Source of the DNA: Leisingera aquimarina DSM 24565
Lineage (GTDB): Bacteria; Pseudomonadota; Alphaproteobacteria; Rhodobacterales; Rhodobacteraceae
Length of the DNA: 64,000 nt
Reading direction: 5' to 3'
Assembly (NCBI RefSeq): GCF_000473165.1
Contig: NZ_KI421504.1
Span: 2,937,719-3,001,718, forward strand
Position 1 is the first letter of the stretch. Each line of letters begins with the position of its first letter. Made by a program: the position numbers and the translations under genes. Below, in pieces: positions 1 to 8,486 of the stretch. The notes beneath the pieces were generated by a model. That model did not search any database. It worked only from the letters and a program-made list of their open reading frames with translations, and was not told the origin of the DNA.

Positions 1-1
1 C

Positions 2-649
2 TGCCTAGGGGCGGATGGCGCCTTTGCCGGGATGGGCGAAGGGGCGGTGTTTGTTGATCACACGACGGTGTCGGAAACCGTGACCAGGGAACTCTATGGC
101 GCCACAGAGGAGAAAGGCGTGTTCTTTGTTGACGCACCGATTTCCGGCGGCCAGGCAGGGGCGGAAAACGGCGTGCTGTCAGTGATGTGCGGCGGTGATG
201 AGGGCGCTTACTCCCGGGTTGAGCCAGTGATTGATGCCTACTCCAAAATCTGCCGCCGGATCGGTGGCAGCGGAGCTGGGCAGCTGACGAAGATGTGTAA
301 CCAGATCGCTATTGCCGGGCTTGTTCAAGGCTTGAGCGAGGCGCTGCATTTTGCAGAGAGGGCTGGATTGGACGGGCACTCGGTGGTTGAAGTGATCAGC
401 CAGGGCGCGGCCGGCAGCTGGCAGATGGCCAACCGTTACGAGACCATGCTGGACGATCACTTTGATCATGGCTTTGCGGTGGACTGGATGCGCAAGGATC
501 TGGGCATCTGTCTGGATGCAGCGGATGAAACCGGTGCCAGCCTGCCGGTGACTGCCTTGGTGGATCAGTTTTACAAGGACGTGCAAAAGATGGGCGGTGG
601 GCGCTGGGACACCTCTTCGCTGTTCAAGCGGCTGCGCAAACTGGATTGA
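2..649 (+). CDS. 3-hydroxyisobutyrate dehydrogenase-like NAD(P)-dependent oxidoreductase, C-terminal part
   Basis: The reading frame is open from the window edge, so the true start and the N-terminal NAD-binding fold lie outside. The remaining ~215 residues match the beta-hydroxyacid dehydrogenase family: a substrate-binding segment reading DAPISGGQAGAENG, a GG spacer, then GAGQLTKMCNQ, which holds the family's catalytic lysine, followed by the all-alpha C-terminal dimerisation domain. Relatives oxidise 3-hydroxyisobutyrate (valine catabolism), tartronate semialdehyde or similar small hydroxyacids. The substrate cannot be decided without the N-terminus and upstream neighbours. The gene ends in two hairpins. 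Confidence 0.85.
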   Translation, partial: CLGADGAFAGMGEGAVFVDHTTVSETVTRELYGATEEKGVFFVDAPISGGQAGAENGVLSVMCGGDEGAYSRVEPVIDAYSKICRRIGGSGAGQLTKMCNQIAIAGLVQGLSEALHFAERAGLDGHSVVEVISQGAAGSWQMANRYETMLDDHFDHGFAVDWMRKDLGICLDAADETGASLPVTALVDQFYKDVQKMGGGRWDTSSLFKRLRKLD

Positions 650-660
650 GACAAGCGAAA

Positions 661-700
661 ATGGCCTTTCCTGCGGGAAAGGCCATGCCTCCGGCGGAGG
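661..700 (+). terminator. Tandem hairpins after the dehydrogenase gene
   Basis: An 11-bp perfect stem (661-671 with 676-686, four-base loop) is followed by a second short stem, CCTCC/GGAGG (688-692 with 696-700). There is only a weak T-rich tail (TATTT), so this is terminator-like rather than a textbook intrinsic terminator. It sits between two convergent genes. Confidence 0.5.
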
Positions 701-755
701 TATTTCCAACCAGAAAGAAGCGCAGGCTGTGAGCCACGGCCGCGTCCCGGATCAA

Positions 756-1331
756 TTAGGGGATGATACGGGTGTATTTGGTGCCTTCCAGCGTGGCACC
801 GACGCGCAAGCCGGCTTGGCCGAACACCACAGCCAGCACTGGGGAAGTGAGCGTATTTGTGTCAGCGGTCAGCGCGTTGCCTTCATCCTTGATCACATAT
901 TCCACATCGGCCCCGGCGGCCCAGCCGGTGGAGCGGCGGAAGCCGGCCAGCGCGTCTTCGGTCATGAAAAACAGAACATGGGCATATTGCTGGGCGCCGA
1001 TCTGCAGGCCTGCGTTGCCTTTGACGGTGGAGTAGTAATCCACGGTCACACCGTTGATCTGCAGGGCGCCGCGGCCGAAGGCGCCGCCAAAGACAAAGCC
1101 TGCCTCGGTGACCAGCGGCATCACCAGCATGCCTGTTGCCTTATCTGCCAGGGTGCGGGTGTTGGGGTACTGGCTGTACATCTGGTTCAGTGTTGCGTCG
1201 ACGCGGGCGTCGATCTTGGCGCCGTTGCTGTTGCCGACGCCGTTGCCGCAGGCGGCGGTAACGCCGGCGCCGGCCAGGGCGGTCAGGGCAAAACCGCGGC
1301 GGGTCATGCGGGAAGAGGAAAAACTGCTCAT
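756..1331 (-). CDS. SYLF/YSC84-domain lipoprotein
   Basis: A 191-residue exported protein. The N-terminus carries a twin-arginine-like TRRGFALTALAG stretch running into VTAAC, a plausible lipobox, so it is probably a periplasm-facing lipoprotein. The body matches the SYLF (YSC84-like) family: LADKATGMLVMPLVTEAGFVFGG-type and GNAGLQIGAQ-type segments, ending in a beta-rich GLRVGATLEGTKYTRI tail. SYLF domains bind lipids in eukaryotes; the bacterial role is unsettled. The gene stands alone, convergent with the upstream dehydrogenase. Confidence 0.75.
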   Translation of the reverse strand: MSSFSSSRMTRRGFALTALAGAGVTAACGNGVGNSNGAKIDARVDATLNQMYSQYPNTRTLADKATGMLVMPLVTEAGFVFGGAFGRGALQINGVTVDYYSTVKGNAGLQIGAQQYAHVLFFMTEDALAGFRRSTGWAAGADVEYVIKDEGNALTADTNTLTSPVLAVVFGQAGLRVGATLEGTKYTRIIP

Positions 1332-1482
1332 TTCTCAGGTGCCTGTAATGATTTGCTCCAAGGCCGGTATGCTCCGGCTCTGGGCAAATGTATACGCGGA
1401 AAACCGCTGCCTGTCATCCGCTGCCAGCCGGACAGCGGCGGCTTCCCGCTGAAGTGATCCGCAACCGCGGCATTTGGCAGGG

Positions 1483-2481
1483 TCAACCGTTCAGCAGCCT
1501 GGCCGCGGCGGGCGCGAAATAGGTCAGAATGCCGTTGCAGCCCGCCCGTTTGAAGGCCATCAGGCTTTCCATCATCACCTGTTCGCCGTCAATCCAGCCG
1601 TTTTGCGCTGCGGCCTGGATCATCGCGTATTCGCCCGAGACCTGATAGGCATAGGTCGGCACGCCAAAGGCGGATTTCACCCGGTGACATATGTCCAGGT
1701 ATGCAATCCCCGGTTTGACCATCACCATGTCGGCGCCTTCCAGCAGGTCGCGTTCGATCAGCCGCAGCGCCTCATCGCTGTTGGCCGGATCCATCTGATA
1801 GGTCTTCTTGTCGCCCTTCAGCGCACCTGAGGCACCAACGGCATCGCGGAACGGCCCATAGTAGCCTGAAGCGTATTTGGCCGAGTAGGACAGGATCGCC
1901 GCATTGTGGTGGCCGGCCTTTTCCAGCGCGCTGCGCATCGCACCAATCCGCCCGTCCATCATGTCGGACGGTCCGATGATATCGGCACCTGCATCGGCCT
2001 GGGCAAGGGTCATCTTGACCAGCGCCTCGACAGTGGCGTCATTGACGATCTCGCCGTCCACAACATAGCCGTCGTGGCCGTTGATATTGTAAGGGTCCAG
2101 CGCCACATCGGTCATCACCGCGATATCCGGCGCCGCGTCCTTGATCGCGCGGATGGCCCGGTTGGTCAGGTTGTCCGGGTTCCAGGCCTCGGCGCATTCC
2201 TCGGTCTTGAGCGAGGAATCGGTGTAGGGAAACAGGCAGATCGCCGGGATCCCCAGCGCCTGCGCATCAACCGCGGTCTCGGCGATCTTGTCGACCGAGC
2301 GGCGCATCACGCCGGGCATTGAGCTGATCGGTTCTTCCTGGCCTTCCCCCTCGCGGACAAACACCGGCCAGATGAAATCGGCAGGGGTCAGAGTGTTTTC
2401 CTGCACCAGATTGCGGATGGCCTGACTGGCACGGGTGCGGCGCAGGCGGGCGGCGGGAAAGGGCGCGACGGTGGGCTTCAT
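1483..2481 (-). CDS. hemB: Delta-aminolevulinic acid dehydratase (porphobilinogen synthase)
   Basis: Condenses two 5-aminolevulinate molecules to porphobilinogen in the cytoplasm (tetrapyrrole synthesis). The start at 2481 gives 332 residues, the usual length, with a purine-rich GAGAG just upstream; the frame stays open a further 66 codons upstream, but that stretch does not look like HemB. The Schiff-base lysines are K202 (in SYSAKYASG) and K256 (in MVKPG). The region that carries zinc-binding cysteines in animal and yeast enzymes reads DVALDPYNINGHDG, so this is the cysteine-free type known from Rhodobacter and Pseudomonas. It is transcribed away from the small membrane protein gene to its right. 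Confidence 0.97.
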   Translation of the reverse strand: MKPTVAPFPAARLRRTRASQAIRNLVQENTLTPADFIWPVFVREGEGQEEPISSMPGVMRRSVDKIAETAVDAQALGIPAICLFPYTDSSLKTEECAEAWNPDNLTNRAIRAIKDAAPDIAVMTDVALDPYNINGHDGYVVDGEIVNDATVEALVKMTLAQADAGADIIGPSDMMDGRIGAMRSALEKAGHHNAAILSYSAKYASGYYGPFRDAVGASGALKGDKKTYQMDPANSDEALRLIERDLLEGADMVMVKPGIAYLDICHRVKSAFGVPTYAYQVSGEYAMIQAAAQNGWIDGEQVMMESLMAFKRAGCNGILTYFAPAAARLLNG

Positions 2482-2664
2482 GGCGGTCTCTCGTTTTGGC
2501 TTGCCCATGGGTGGCATGGAAGCGGCCCCCGGAACAAGGGGCACAATCGCCGCGCCGGAAAACTTGTGCTGCAGGCAGGGCTTGCCTGCGCGCGCTTCCC
2601 GGTTGATATAGGGCCGGTTGACAAATTCCAGCCCGAAGATCTGCGGGCAGAACAGGGGGCTGGC

Positions 2665-3186
2665 GTGGATCTGCTTCATATTATCTATGAGATGATTGAG
2701 CTGCGGTCATTCTCCAACCTGTGGTACTGGATTGCACTGGCGGTGCTGTGGTCGACGGCCAGCCATTGGATCCTTGGGGTTCCTTATGACATGGTCCAGC
2801 GAGCCCAGCGAAACGGCGGCCAGGCGGAACGCGACCTGGAGGATATTGTCCGTGTCAACGTGAACCGTTTACTGTACATCGCTGAGGTTTCCGGCCCTTG
2901 GATGGTGGCGCTGTCCTGTTTTATGATGTCCGGCCTGGCCGTGCTTGGCTTTGTGTTTCTGCTGGAGATTGCCCAAGCGGTATTCCTGCTGGTGTTTCCA
3001 ATGGCTGTGGTCGGGCTGATCAGCTTTTTGACCGCGCGCCGGATCTCGCAGGAAGGTGCCACGGGCGAGGTTCTGCGCAAAAGATTGGCGTTTTGCCGGC
3101 TCTATGTGCAGGTCGTCGGGGTCATCTCCATTGTGGTCACCGCGTTCTGGGGCATGTATCAAAACCTGACCATCGGGGCATTTTAA
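2665..3186 (+). CDS. Conserved inner-membrane protein (173 aa)
   Basis: The start is GTG at 2665: AGGGGG lies five bases upstream and the protein then begins MDLLHIIYEMIELRSFSN. An ATG at 2692 is also in frame but lacks a good ribosome site. Three or four hydrophobic segments are visible, around LWYWIALAVLWSTASHWILG, MMSGLAVLGFVFLLEIAQAV, VFPMAVVGLISFL and VVGVISIVVTAFWG, with a charged loop (RAQRNGGQAERDLEDIVRVN) between the first two. I recall close relatives in Rhodobacteraceae annotated as a 'component of SufBCD complex', but nothing here supports an iron-sulfur role. Function unknown. It ends 44 bases before mfd and may be cotranscribed with it. Confidence 0.75.
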   Translation: MDLLHIIYEMIELRSFSNLWYWIALAVLWSTASHWILGVPYDMVQRAQRNGGQAERDLEDIVRVNVNRLLYIAEVSGPWMVALSCFMMSGLAVLGFVFLLEIAQAVFLLVFPMAVVGLISFLTARRISQEGATGEVLRKRLAFCRLYVQVVGVISIVVTAFWGMYQNLTIGAF

Positions 3187-3230
3187 CAGGCGGGCTGAGA
3201 CCGATTGAGGACACCCGGAAAGGATAAGGC

Positions 3231-6200
3231 ATGGCACAGCGTGCAATCACCATGGGCGGCGCGCCCGAAGGGTTTGATGCCCGGCTGATCCTGAAGGAAG
3301 TGCAGAAATCCGGCGCACCGGTTCTGCATGTGGCGCGTGACGACAAGCGGATGGAGGCAATGCGGTCGGCACTTGCCTTTTTCGCACCTGAGATGCCGGT
3401 GTTTGTCTTTCCCGGCTGGGACTGCCTGCCATATGACCGGGTATCGCCGAACGCCGATATCTCGGCTGCGCGGATGGCCACGCTGGCGGCCCTGGTGCAT
3501 CAGATGCCCAAGCAGTTTGTGCTGCTGACCACGTTGAATGCCGCCAGCCAGCGGGTGCCTGCGCGCGATGTGCTGCGCGAGGCGGCCTTTACCGCCCGTG
3601 TCGATCACCGGATTGACGAAGGCGCGTTGCGCAACTTCCTGGTGCGTATGGGGTTCACCCAAAGCCCGACGGTGATGGAGCCGGGTGACTATGCGGTGCG
3701 CGGCGGCATCATCGACATCTTCCCGCCAGGGGAAGGCGGCCCGGTCCGGTTGGATCTGTTCGGCGATGTGCTGGATGGCGCGCGACGGTTCGATCCGGCC
3801 TCGCAACGCACCACCGAGAAGCTGGAGGTGGTGGAACTGGCGCCGGTTTCCGAGGTGATCCTGGACGAGGCGGCGATCACCCGGTTCCGGCAGAACTACC
3901 GGATCGAATTCGGCGCTGCCGGCACCGATGATCCGCTCTATGAAGCCGTCAGCGCAGGCCGCAAGCATCAAGGCATCGAGCATTGGCTGCCGTTTTTCCA
4001 TGAAAAGCTGGAAACCCTGTTCGACTACCTGCCGCAGGCGACGGTGACGCTGGATGATCAGGTGACACCGGCGCGGCTGGCGCGCTGGGACACCATCGAG
4101 GACCAGTTCGAAACCCGCAAGCACGCGATGGCGCAAAAGGGACGGATTGATACCGTCTACAAACCCACGCCGCCGGGCCTGCTGTATCTGGACGACGCAG
4201 CCTGGGAGGCTGCATCAGCAGAGCACCGTGTGGTGCAACTGCATCCGCTGCCGCAAGCCTCGGGCCCCGGCACCGTGGATGCGGGCGGGCGTATCGGACG
4301 TAACTTCGCGCCGGAGCGGCAGCAGGAAAGCATCAGTCTTTTCGGGACTTTGGCATCCCACATTAAGGCGCGGATGCTGGAGGGGCCGGTGCTAATCGCC
4401 TCCTATTCCGAAGGCGCGCGGGAACGCTTGTCCGGGCTGATCGAGGACGAGGGCCTGGCCGGGGCGATCCCGGTGATGGATGGCACGCGGATCGGCAAAA
4501 GCGGTCTGCATCTGGCGGTCTGGGCGCTGGAACACGGGTTCCAGGCGCCGGATATGACCGTGATCTCGGAGCAGGATGTGCTGGGTGACCGGCTGATCCG
4601 GGCGCCCAAGAAACGCCGCAAGGCCGAGAACTTCCTGACCGAGACGCAATCGCTCAGCCCTGGCGATCTGGTGGTGCATGTGGACCACGGGATCGGCCGC
4701 TACAAAGGGCTGGAAGTGGTGACCGCAGCGGGTGCTGCGCATGAATGCATCCTGCTGGAATATGCCGAAGCGTCCAAGCTGTACCTGCCGGTCGAAAACA
4801 TTGAACTGCTGTCCAAATACGGCCATGACGAAGGCCTGCTGGACCGGCTGGGCGGCGGCGCCTGGCAGGCCAAGAAGGCCAAGCTCAAGGAACGCATCCG
4901 CGAGATGGCGGACAAGCTGATCCGCATCGCTGCCGAGCGCGCCTTGCGCAAGGCGCCGGTGATGGACCCGCCGCCGCATGCCTGGGAAGAATTCTCGGCC
5001 CGCTTCCCGTATCAGGAGACCGACGACCAGCTGAGCGCCATTGAGGACGTGATGGAGGATCTGCACTCAGGCCAGCCGATGGACCGGCTGATTTGCGGCG
5101 ATGTGGGCTTTGGCAAAACCGAGGTGGCAATGCGCGCCGCCTTTGTTGCGGCCATGTCCGGCTTGCAGGTGGCGGTTGTGGCACCGACCACGCTGCTGGC
5201 ACGCCAGCACGCCGCGTCCTTTGCCGAACGGTTCCGTGGGTTTCCATTGCATGTCAGGCAATTGTCTCGCTTTGTTACATCAAAAGAGGCGAGCCAAACG
5301 CGCGAAGGGCTTACCAAGGGAACCGTAGATATTGTTATCGGCACTCACGCGGTGCTGGCCAAAAACATCAAGTTCCAGAACCTCGGTCTGCTCATCATCG
5401 ACGAGGAGCAGCACTTTGGTGTTGGCCACAAGGAGCGGCTGAAGCAGCTGCGCAGCGACATCCATGTGCTGACCCTGACCGCGACACCGATCCCGCGCAC
5501 ACTGCAGCTGTCGCTGACGGGTGTGCGGGACCTGTCGATCATTGGCACCCCGCCGGTGGACCGTCTGGCGATCCGCACATATGTGAGCGAATTCGATAGC
5601 GTCTCCATCCGCGAGGCGCTGCTGCGCGAGCATTACCGCGGCGGGCAAAGCTTCTATGTGGTCCCACGGATCACCGATCTGCCGGATGTCGAGGCGTTCC
5701 TGCAGGCTCAACTGCCTGAACTCACTTATGTGGTGGCGCATGGGCAGATGGCAGCGGGGGAGCTCGATGACCGGATGAATGCGTTTTATGACGGCAGATA
5801 CGACGTGCTGCTGGCGACGACGATTGTGGAAAGCGGGTTGGATATTCCGACCGCCAACACGATGGTTGTGCACCGCGCCGACATGTTTGGCCTGTCGCAG
5901 CTCTATCAGATCCGGGGCCGGGTGGGGCGGTCGAAAACCCGCGCCTATGCTTACCTTACGACCAAACCGCGCCAGCGGCTGACGCCCGCAGCCGAGAAAC
6001 GCCTGCGGGTGCTGGGCTCGCTCGATACGCTGGGCGCCGGCTTTACCTTGGCCTCCCAAGACCTTGATCTCCGGGGCGCCGGGAACCTGCTGGGTGAGGA
6101 ACAGTCCGGCCAGATGCGCGATGTGGGCTATGAGCTGTACCAGTCGATGCTGGAGGAGGCGATTGCCAAGATCAAGGCAGGAGAGATGGAGGGCCTGTCT

Positions 6201-6695
6201 GACGCGGATGAGCAATGGGCGCCGCAGATCAATCTGGGTGTGCCGGTGCTGATCCCGGAGGACTACGTGCCGGATCTGGATGTACGCCTGGGCCTTTACC
6301 GCCGCCTGTCGTCGCTGTCGACCAAAGTGGAGCTGGAGGGTTTTGCCGCTGAACTGATCGATCGTTTCGGGAAACTGCCCAAGGAGGTCAACACGCTGAT
6401 GCTGGTGGTGCGCATCAAGGGGATGTGCAAGCGGGCCGGGATTGCCAAGATGGATGGCGGGCCGAAGGGCGCCACAATTCAGTTCCACAATGACAAATTC
6501 GCCTCGCCCCAGGGGCTTGTGGAGTTCATCCAGGGACAGAATGGGCTGGCCAAGGTCAAGGACAACAAAATCGTTGTGCGCCGGGACTGGAAGAAAGACA
6601 GCGACAAAATCAAGGGCGCCTTTGCCATTGCCCGCGACCTGGCAGAGAAAGTCGTGGCAGAGAAGAAAAAGGCCAAGGCAAAAGCGAAAGCCTGA
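3231..6695 (+). CDS. mfd: Transcription-repair coupling factor
   Basis: Full-length Mfd (1154 aa): removes RNA polymerase stalled at DNA lesions and recruits UvrA. In order: N-terminal UvrB-like module with the GDYAVRGGIIDIFPPG motif; RNA polymerase-interacting region (GDLVVHVDHGIGRYKGL, KLYLPVENIELLSKY); RecG-like translocase with Walker A GDVGFGKTE (K629), Walker B DEEQ (D724), LTATPIPRT and QIRGRVGRS; and a TRCF C-terminal domain. It ends in a Lys/Ala-rich tail (KKKAKAKAKA). The start is set by AAGGATAAGG immediately upstream. Two palindromes lie right after the stop. Confidence 0.98.
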   Translation: MAQRAITMGGAPEGFDARLILKEVQKSGAPVLHVARDDKRMEAMRSALAFFAPEMPVFVFPGWDCLPYDRVSPNADISAARMATLAALVHQMPKQFVLLTTLNAASQRVPARDVLREAAFTARVDHRIDEGALRNFLVRMGFTQSPTVMEPGDYAVRGGIIDIFPPGEGGPVRLDLFGDVLDGARRFDPASQRTTEKLEVVELAPVSEVILDEAAITRFRQNYRIEFGAAGTDDPLYEAVSAGRKHQGIEHWLPFFHEKLETLFDYLPQATVTLDDQVTPARLARWDTIEDQFETRKHAMAQKGRIDTVYKPTPPGLLYLDDAAWEAASAEHRVVQLHPLPQASGPGTVDAGGRIGRNFAPERQQESISLFGTLASHIKARMLEGPVLIASYSEGARERLSGLIEDEGLAGAIPVMDGTRIGKSGLHLAVWALEHGFQAPDMTVISEQDVLGDRLIRAPKKRRKAENFLTETQSLSPGDLVVHVDHGIGRYKGLEVVTAAGAAHECILLEYAEASKLYLPVENIELLSKYGHDEGLLDRLGGGAWQAKKAKLKERIREMADKLIRIAAERALRKAPVMDPPPHAWEEFSARFPYQETDDQLSAIEDVMEDLHSGQPMDRLICGDVGFGKTEVAMRAAFVAAMSGLQVAVVAPTTLLARQHAASFAERFRGFPLHVRQLSRFVTSKEASQTREGLTKGTVDIVIGTHAVLAKNIKFQNLGLLIIDEEQHFGVGHKERLKQLRSDIHVLTLTATPIPRTLQLSLTGVRDLSIIGTPPVDRLAIRTYVSEFDSVSIREALLREHYRGGQSFYVVPRITDLPDVEAFLQAQLPELTYVVAHGQMAAGELDDRMNAFYDGRYDVLLATTIVESGLDIPTANTMVVHRADMFGLSQLYQIRGRVGRSKTRAYAYLTTKPRQRLTPAAEKRLRVLGSLDTLGAGFTLASQDLDLRGAGNLLGEEQSGQMRDVGYELYQSMLEEAIAKIKAGEMEGLSDADEQWAPQINLGVPVLIPEDYVPDLDVRLGLYRRLSSLSTKVELEGFAAELIDRFGKLPKEVNTLMLVVRIKGMCKRAGIAKMDGGPKGATIQFHNDKFASPQGLVEFIQGQNGLAKVKDNKIVVRRDWKKDSDKIKGAFAIARDLAEKVVAEKKKAKAKAKA

Positions 6696-6704
6696 CACTT
6701 GGAG

Positions 6705-6749
6705 CCAAGGAAATTCGAATTTCCTTGGCAAATTTCTTCGAAGAAATTT
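6705..6749. repeat. Pair of perfect palindromes between convergent mfd and TPR genes
   Basis: A 24-bp perfect palindrome with TTCGAA at its centre (6705-6728) is followed one base later by a 20-bp perfect palindrome, also centred on TTCGAA (6730-6749). Either strand can form back-to-back hairpins, and the second ends in T-rich sequence, so it may act as a bidirectional terminator for the convergent genes. The matched design suggests a dispersed intergenic element, which needs a genome-wide count. Confidence 0.65.
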
Positions 6750-6752
6750 TGC

Positions 6753-8426
6753 TCAGCCGCTGCAGTTGTCCGGTTTCATCGCTGCCTGTGCGCAGAAACA
6801 GGACGCGCCCACCGCCCGGTCGGCACGGGAAAGCGCCAGATCCAGATTCTGTTTAATGTGTCGGATTTCAATAGGTTCTCCGCGGGACTTCAGGCAATCG
6901 TGTAGTCCCTTCAGGCTCCAGATGTTATCCGGATGGACCGATGCACGCGGCAGCGTGCCGTCAAGACCCAGATCGGCGCGGTACACCGCCTCGGCTTCTT
7001 CCACCTGACCTTGCTCAAACAGCAACGCCCCCAGCGCGTGGCGGGTGGGCTGCATCCAGCCCCAGGGCTCATCATAGGGCAAGTTGTCGTCCAGCTCTGC
7101 CGAGCGGCGCAGATGGGCAAAGGCGGCGTCAAAATTTCCCTTGCGGTATTCAATCTCGCCGCGCAGCATCTCCGTTGCGATCTCCAGCAGGTCGGCCACG
7201 CTGTTGTTGTGCATCATGCGGGTGTCCGGCACCCGTGCTTTGGCAGCCAGGAACAGCTGCTCCTCTGCTTCGGCCTCTGCCACGCGGCCGGTTGCGGCAA
7301 AACCGATGGCGCGGGCGTAATGGGTATTGGCCGCCAGTGTGCAATAAAGCTCCGGGTCTTCCGGCAGCTCCAGCGCTATGGCCTCTTCCCAGCGGCCGAA
7401 ACGAACCAGAATATGCGGGTGCATGGCCATGTAACTTTCAAAGTAATCTGCCATCGGCGGGCTTTCGATCCGCAGCATCTGTTCCGGGGTGGTGTCCAGA
7501 ATGCCCTGATTGGCCTGCAAGGCCGGTTCGATCTGCCCCAGAAACATCGCGCCGAAGATGACGAAGTGGTAATTGTGCTGGCGGTAGCCGGTGTAGATGT
7601 TGAAGGCGCCCTTGCGCTGGTAGTACTTCAGGTCGGCCTCAATCGCCTTTTGGTTCCAATGCACCACATTGTGGTAATCGCCGCACAGCACGTCGATATG
7701 GGTCGGCATGTGCACAAGATGGCCGGCATCCGACACCAGTGTGCGCAACACATCGGCGGCTTTCAGCGCCTTTTCAGGCGTTGGCGACATCTCCATCAAA
7801 TGCACGTATAGATGCAGCAGGCCGGGGTGCTGCATGGCGCGGGGATCATTCCTCATCGCCCATTCCAGCACGTCCTGTGCCTCCACCGTGGCCGCACCGG
7901 CGGCGGGTTTGCCGGTTTTCAGATCCCACATCTTCCAAGGCGTCAAATTCAGCAGGCTTTCGGCATAGACCGTGCGCAGGTCCAGATGATCCGGGCAGGC
8001 GGTAAAGGCCGCGCGCATGGCGTCGGCAAAGGCATAGTCCCAGATGTGCATGTCCTCGGCGGCCTCCCGCTGGGGGTAGCGGGCCTGAAGGGCAAGGATC
8101 AGCTGCCGCTCGACCTCTGTGCAGCCCACTAAACAAGCCAACGCGGCTTGGGCGGCATCATAGGCCTCTGCCAGGTCTTCGGCACGGCCTTTGCCGTCCC
8201 GCAAGTTCCAGGGCAGATTGTAATTCGGGCCGGTTGCATAGGCCACGCCCCAATGGGCCATGGCGCAGCCGGGATCATACCCTAACGCCTGCTTGAAACA
8301 CCTGACCGCTTCCTCGTGGTTGTAGCCGTAGGTCCAGATCAGGCCGCGGTCGAACCATATCTGCGCCTCTGGAGAAGCGGCCGTTACTGGGCAGGAATGG
8401 CTGCCGAGATCGTAATCATAGCCCAT
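6753..8426 (-). CDS. Tetratricopeptide-repeat protein
   Basis: A 557-residue soluble protein without a signal peptide. Several helical-pair repeats of TPR type are visible, for example IWTYGYNHEEAVRCFKQALGYDPGCAMAHWG near the N-terminus and GALLFEQGQVEEAEAVYRADLGLDG near the C-terminus. Histidine-rich segments in the middle (GHLVHMPTHIDVLCGDYHNVVHWN, HNYHFVIFGAM) are unusual for plain TPR scaffolds and could bind metal or form an active site. A cysteine pair lies near the end (ASCFCAQ). The start is supported by GGGGAGG upstream. Function unknown. The MFS gene to its right is on the same strand, 60 bases away. Confidence 0.75.
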   Translation of the reverse strand: MGYDYDLGSHSCPVTAASPEAQIWFDRGLIWTYGYNHEEAVRCFKQALGYDPGCAMAHWGVAYATGPNYNLPWNLRDGKGRAEDLAEAYDAAQAALACLVGCTEVERQLILALQARYPQREAAEDMHIWDYAFADAMRAAFTACPDHLDLRTVYAESLLNLTPWKMWDLKTGKPAAGAATVEAQDVLEWAMRNDPRAMQHPGLLHLYVHLMEMSPTPEKALKAADVLRTLVSDAGHLVHMPTHIDVLCGDYHNVVHWNQKAIEADLKYYQRKGAFNIYTGYRQHNYHFVIFGAMFLGQIEPALQANQGILDTTPEQMLRIESPPMADYFESYMAMHPHILVRFGRWEEAIALELPEDPELYCTLAANTHYARAIGFAATGRVAEAEAEEQLFLAAKARVPDTRMMHNNSVADLLEIATEMLRGEIEYRKGNFDAAFAHLRRSAELDDNLPYDEPWGWMQPTRHALGALLFEQGQVEEAEAVYRADLGLDGTLPRASVHPDNIWSLKGLHDCLKSRGEPIEIRHIKQNLDLALSRADRAVGASCFCAQAAMKPDNCSG

Positions 8427-8486
8427 GAAAAAACCTCCCCAAGTATTTGGCGAGGTTAAGCAGAGGCTTCTATCCGGACAAGGTGG

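Noticed and set aside
5280-6731. 483-codon open frame antisense to mfd
   Set aside because: It is a GC-bias shadow: the forward strand encodes unmistakable Mfd, and the antisense translation is low in known motifs with histidine/glutamine/leucine-rich composition.
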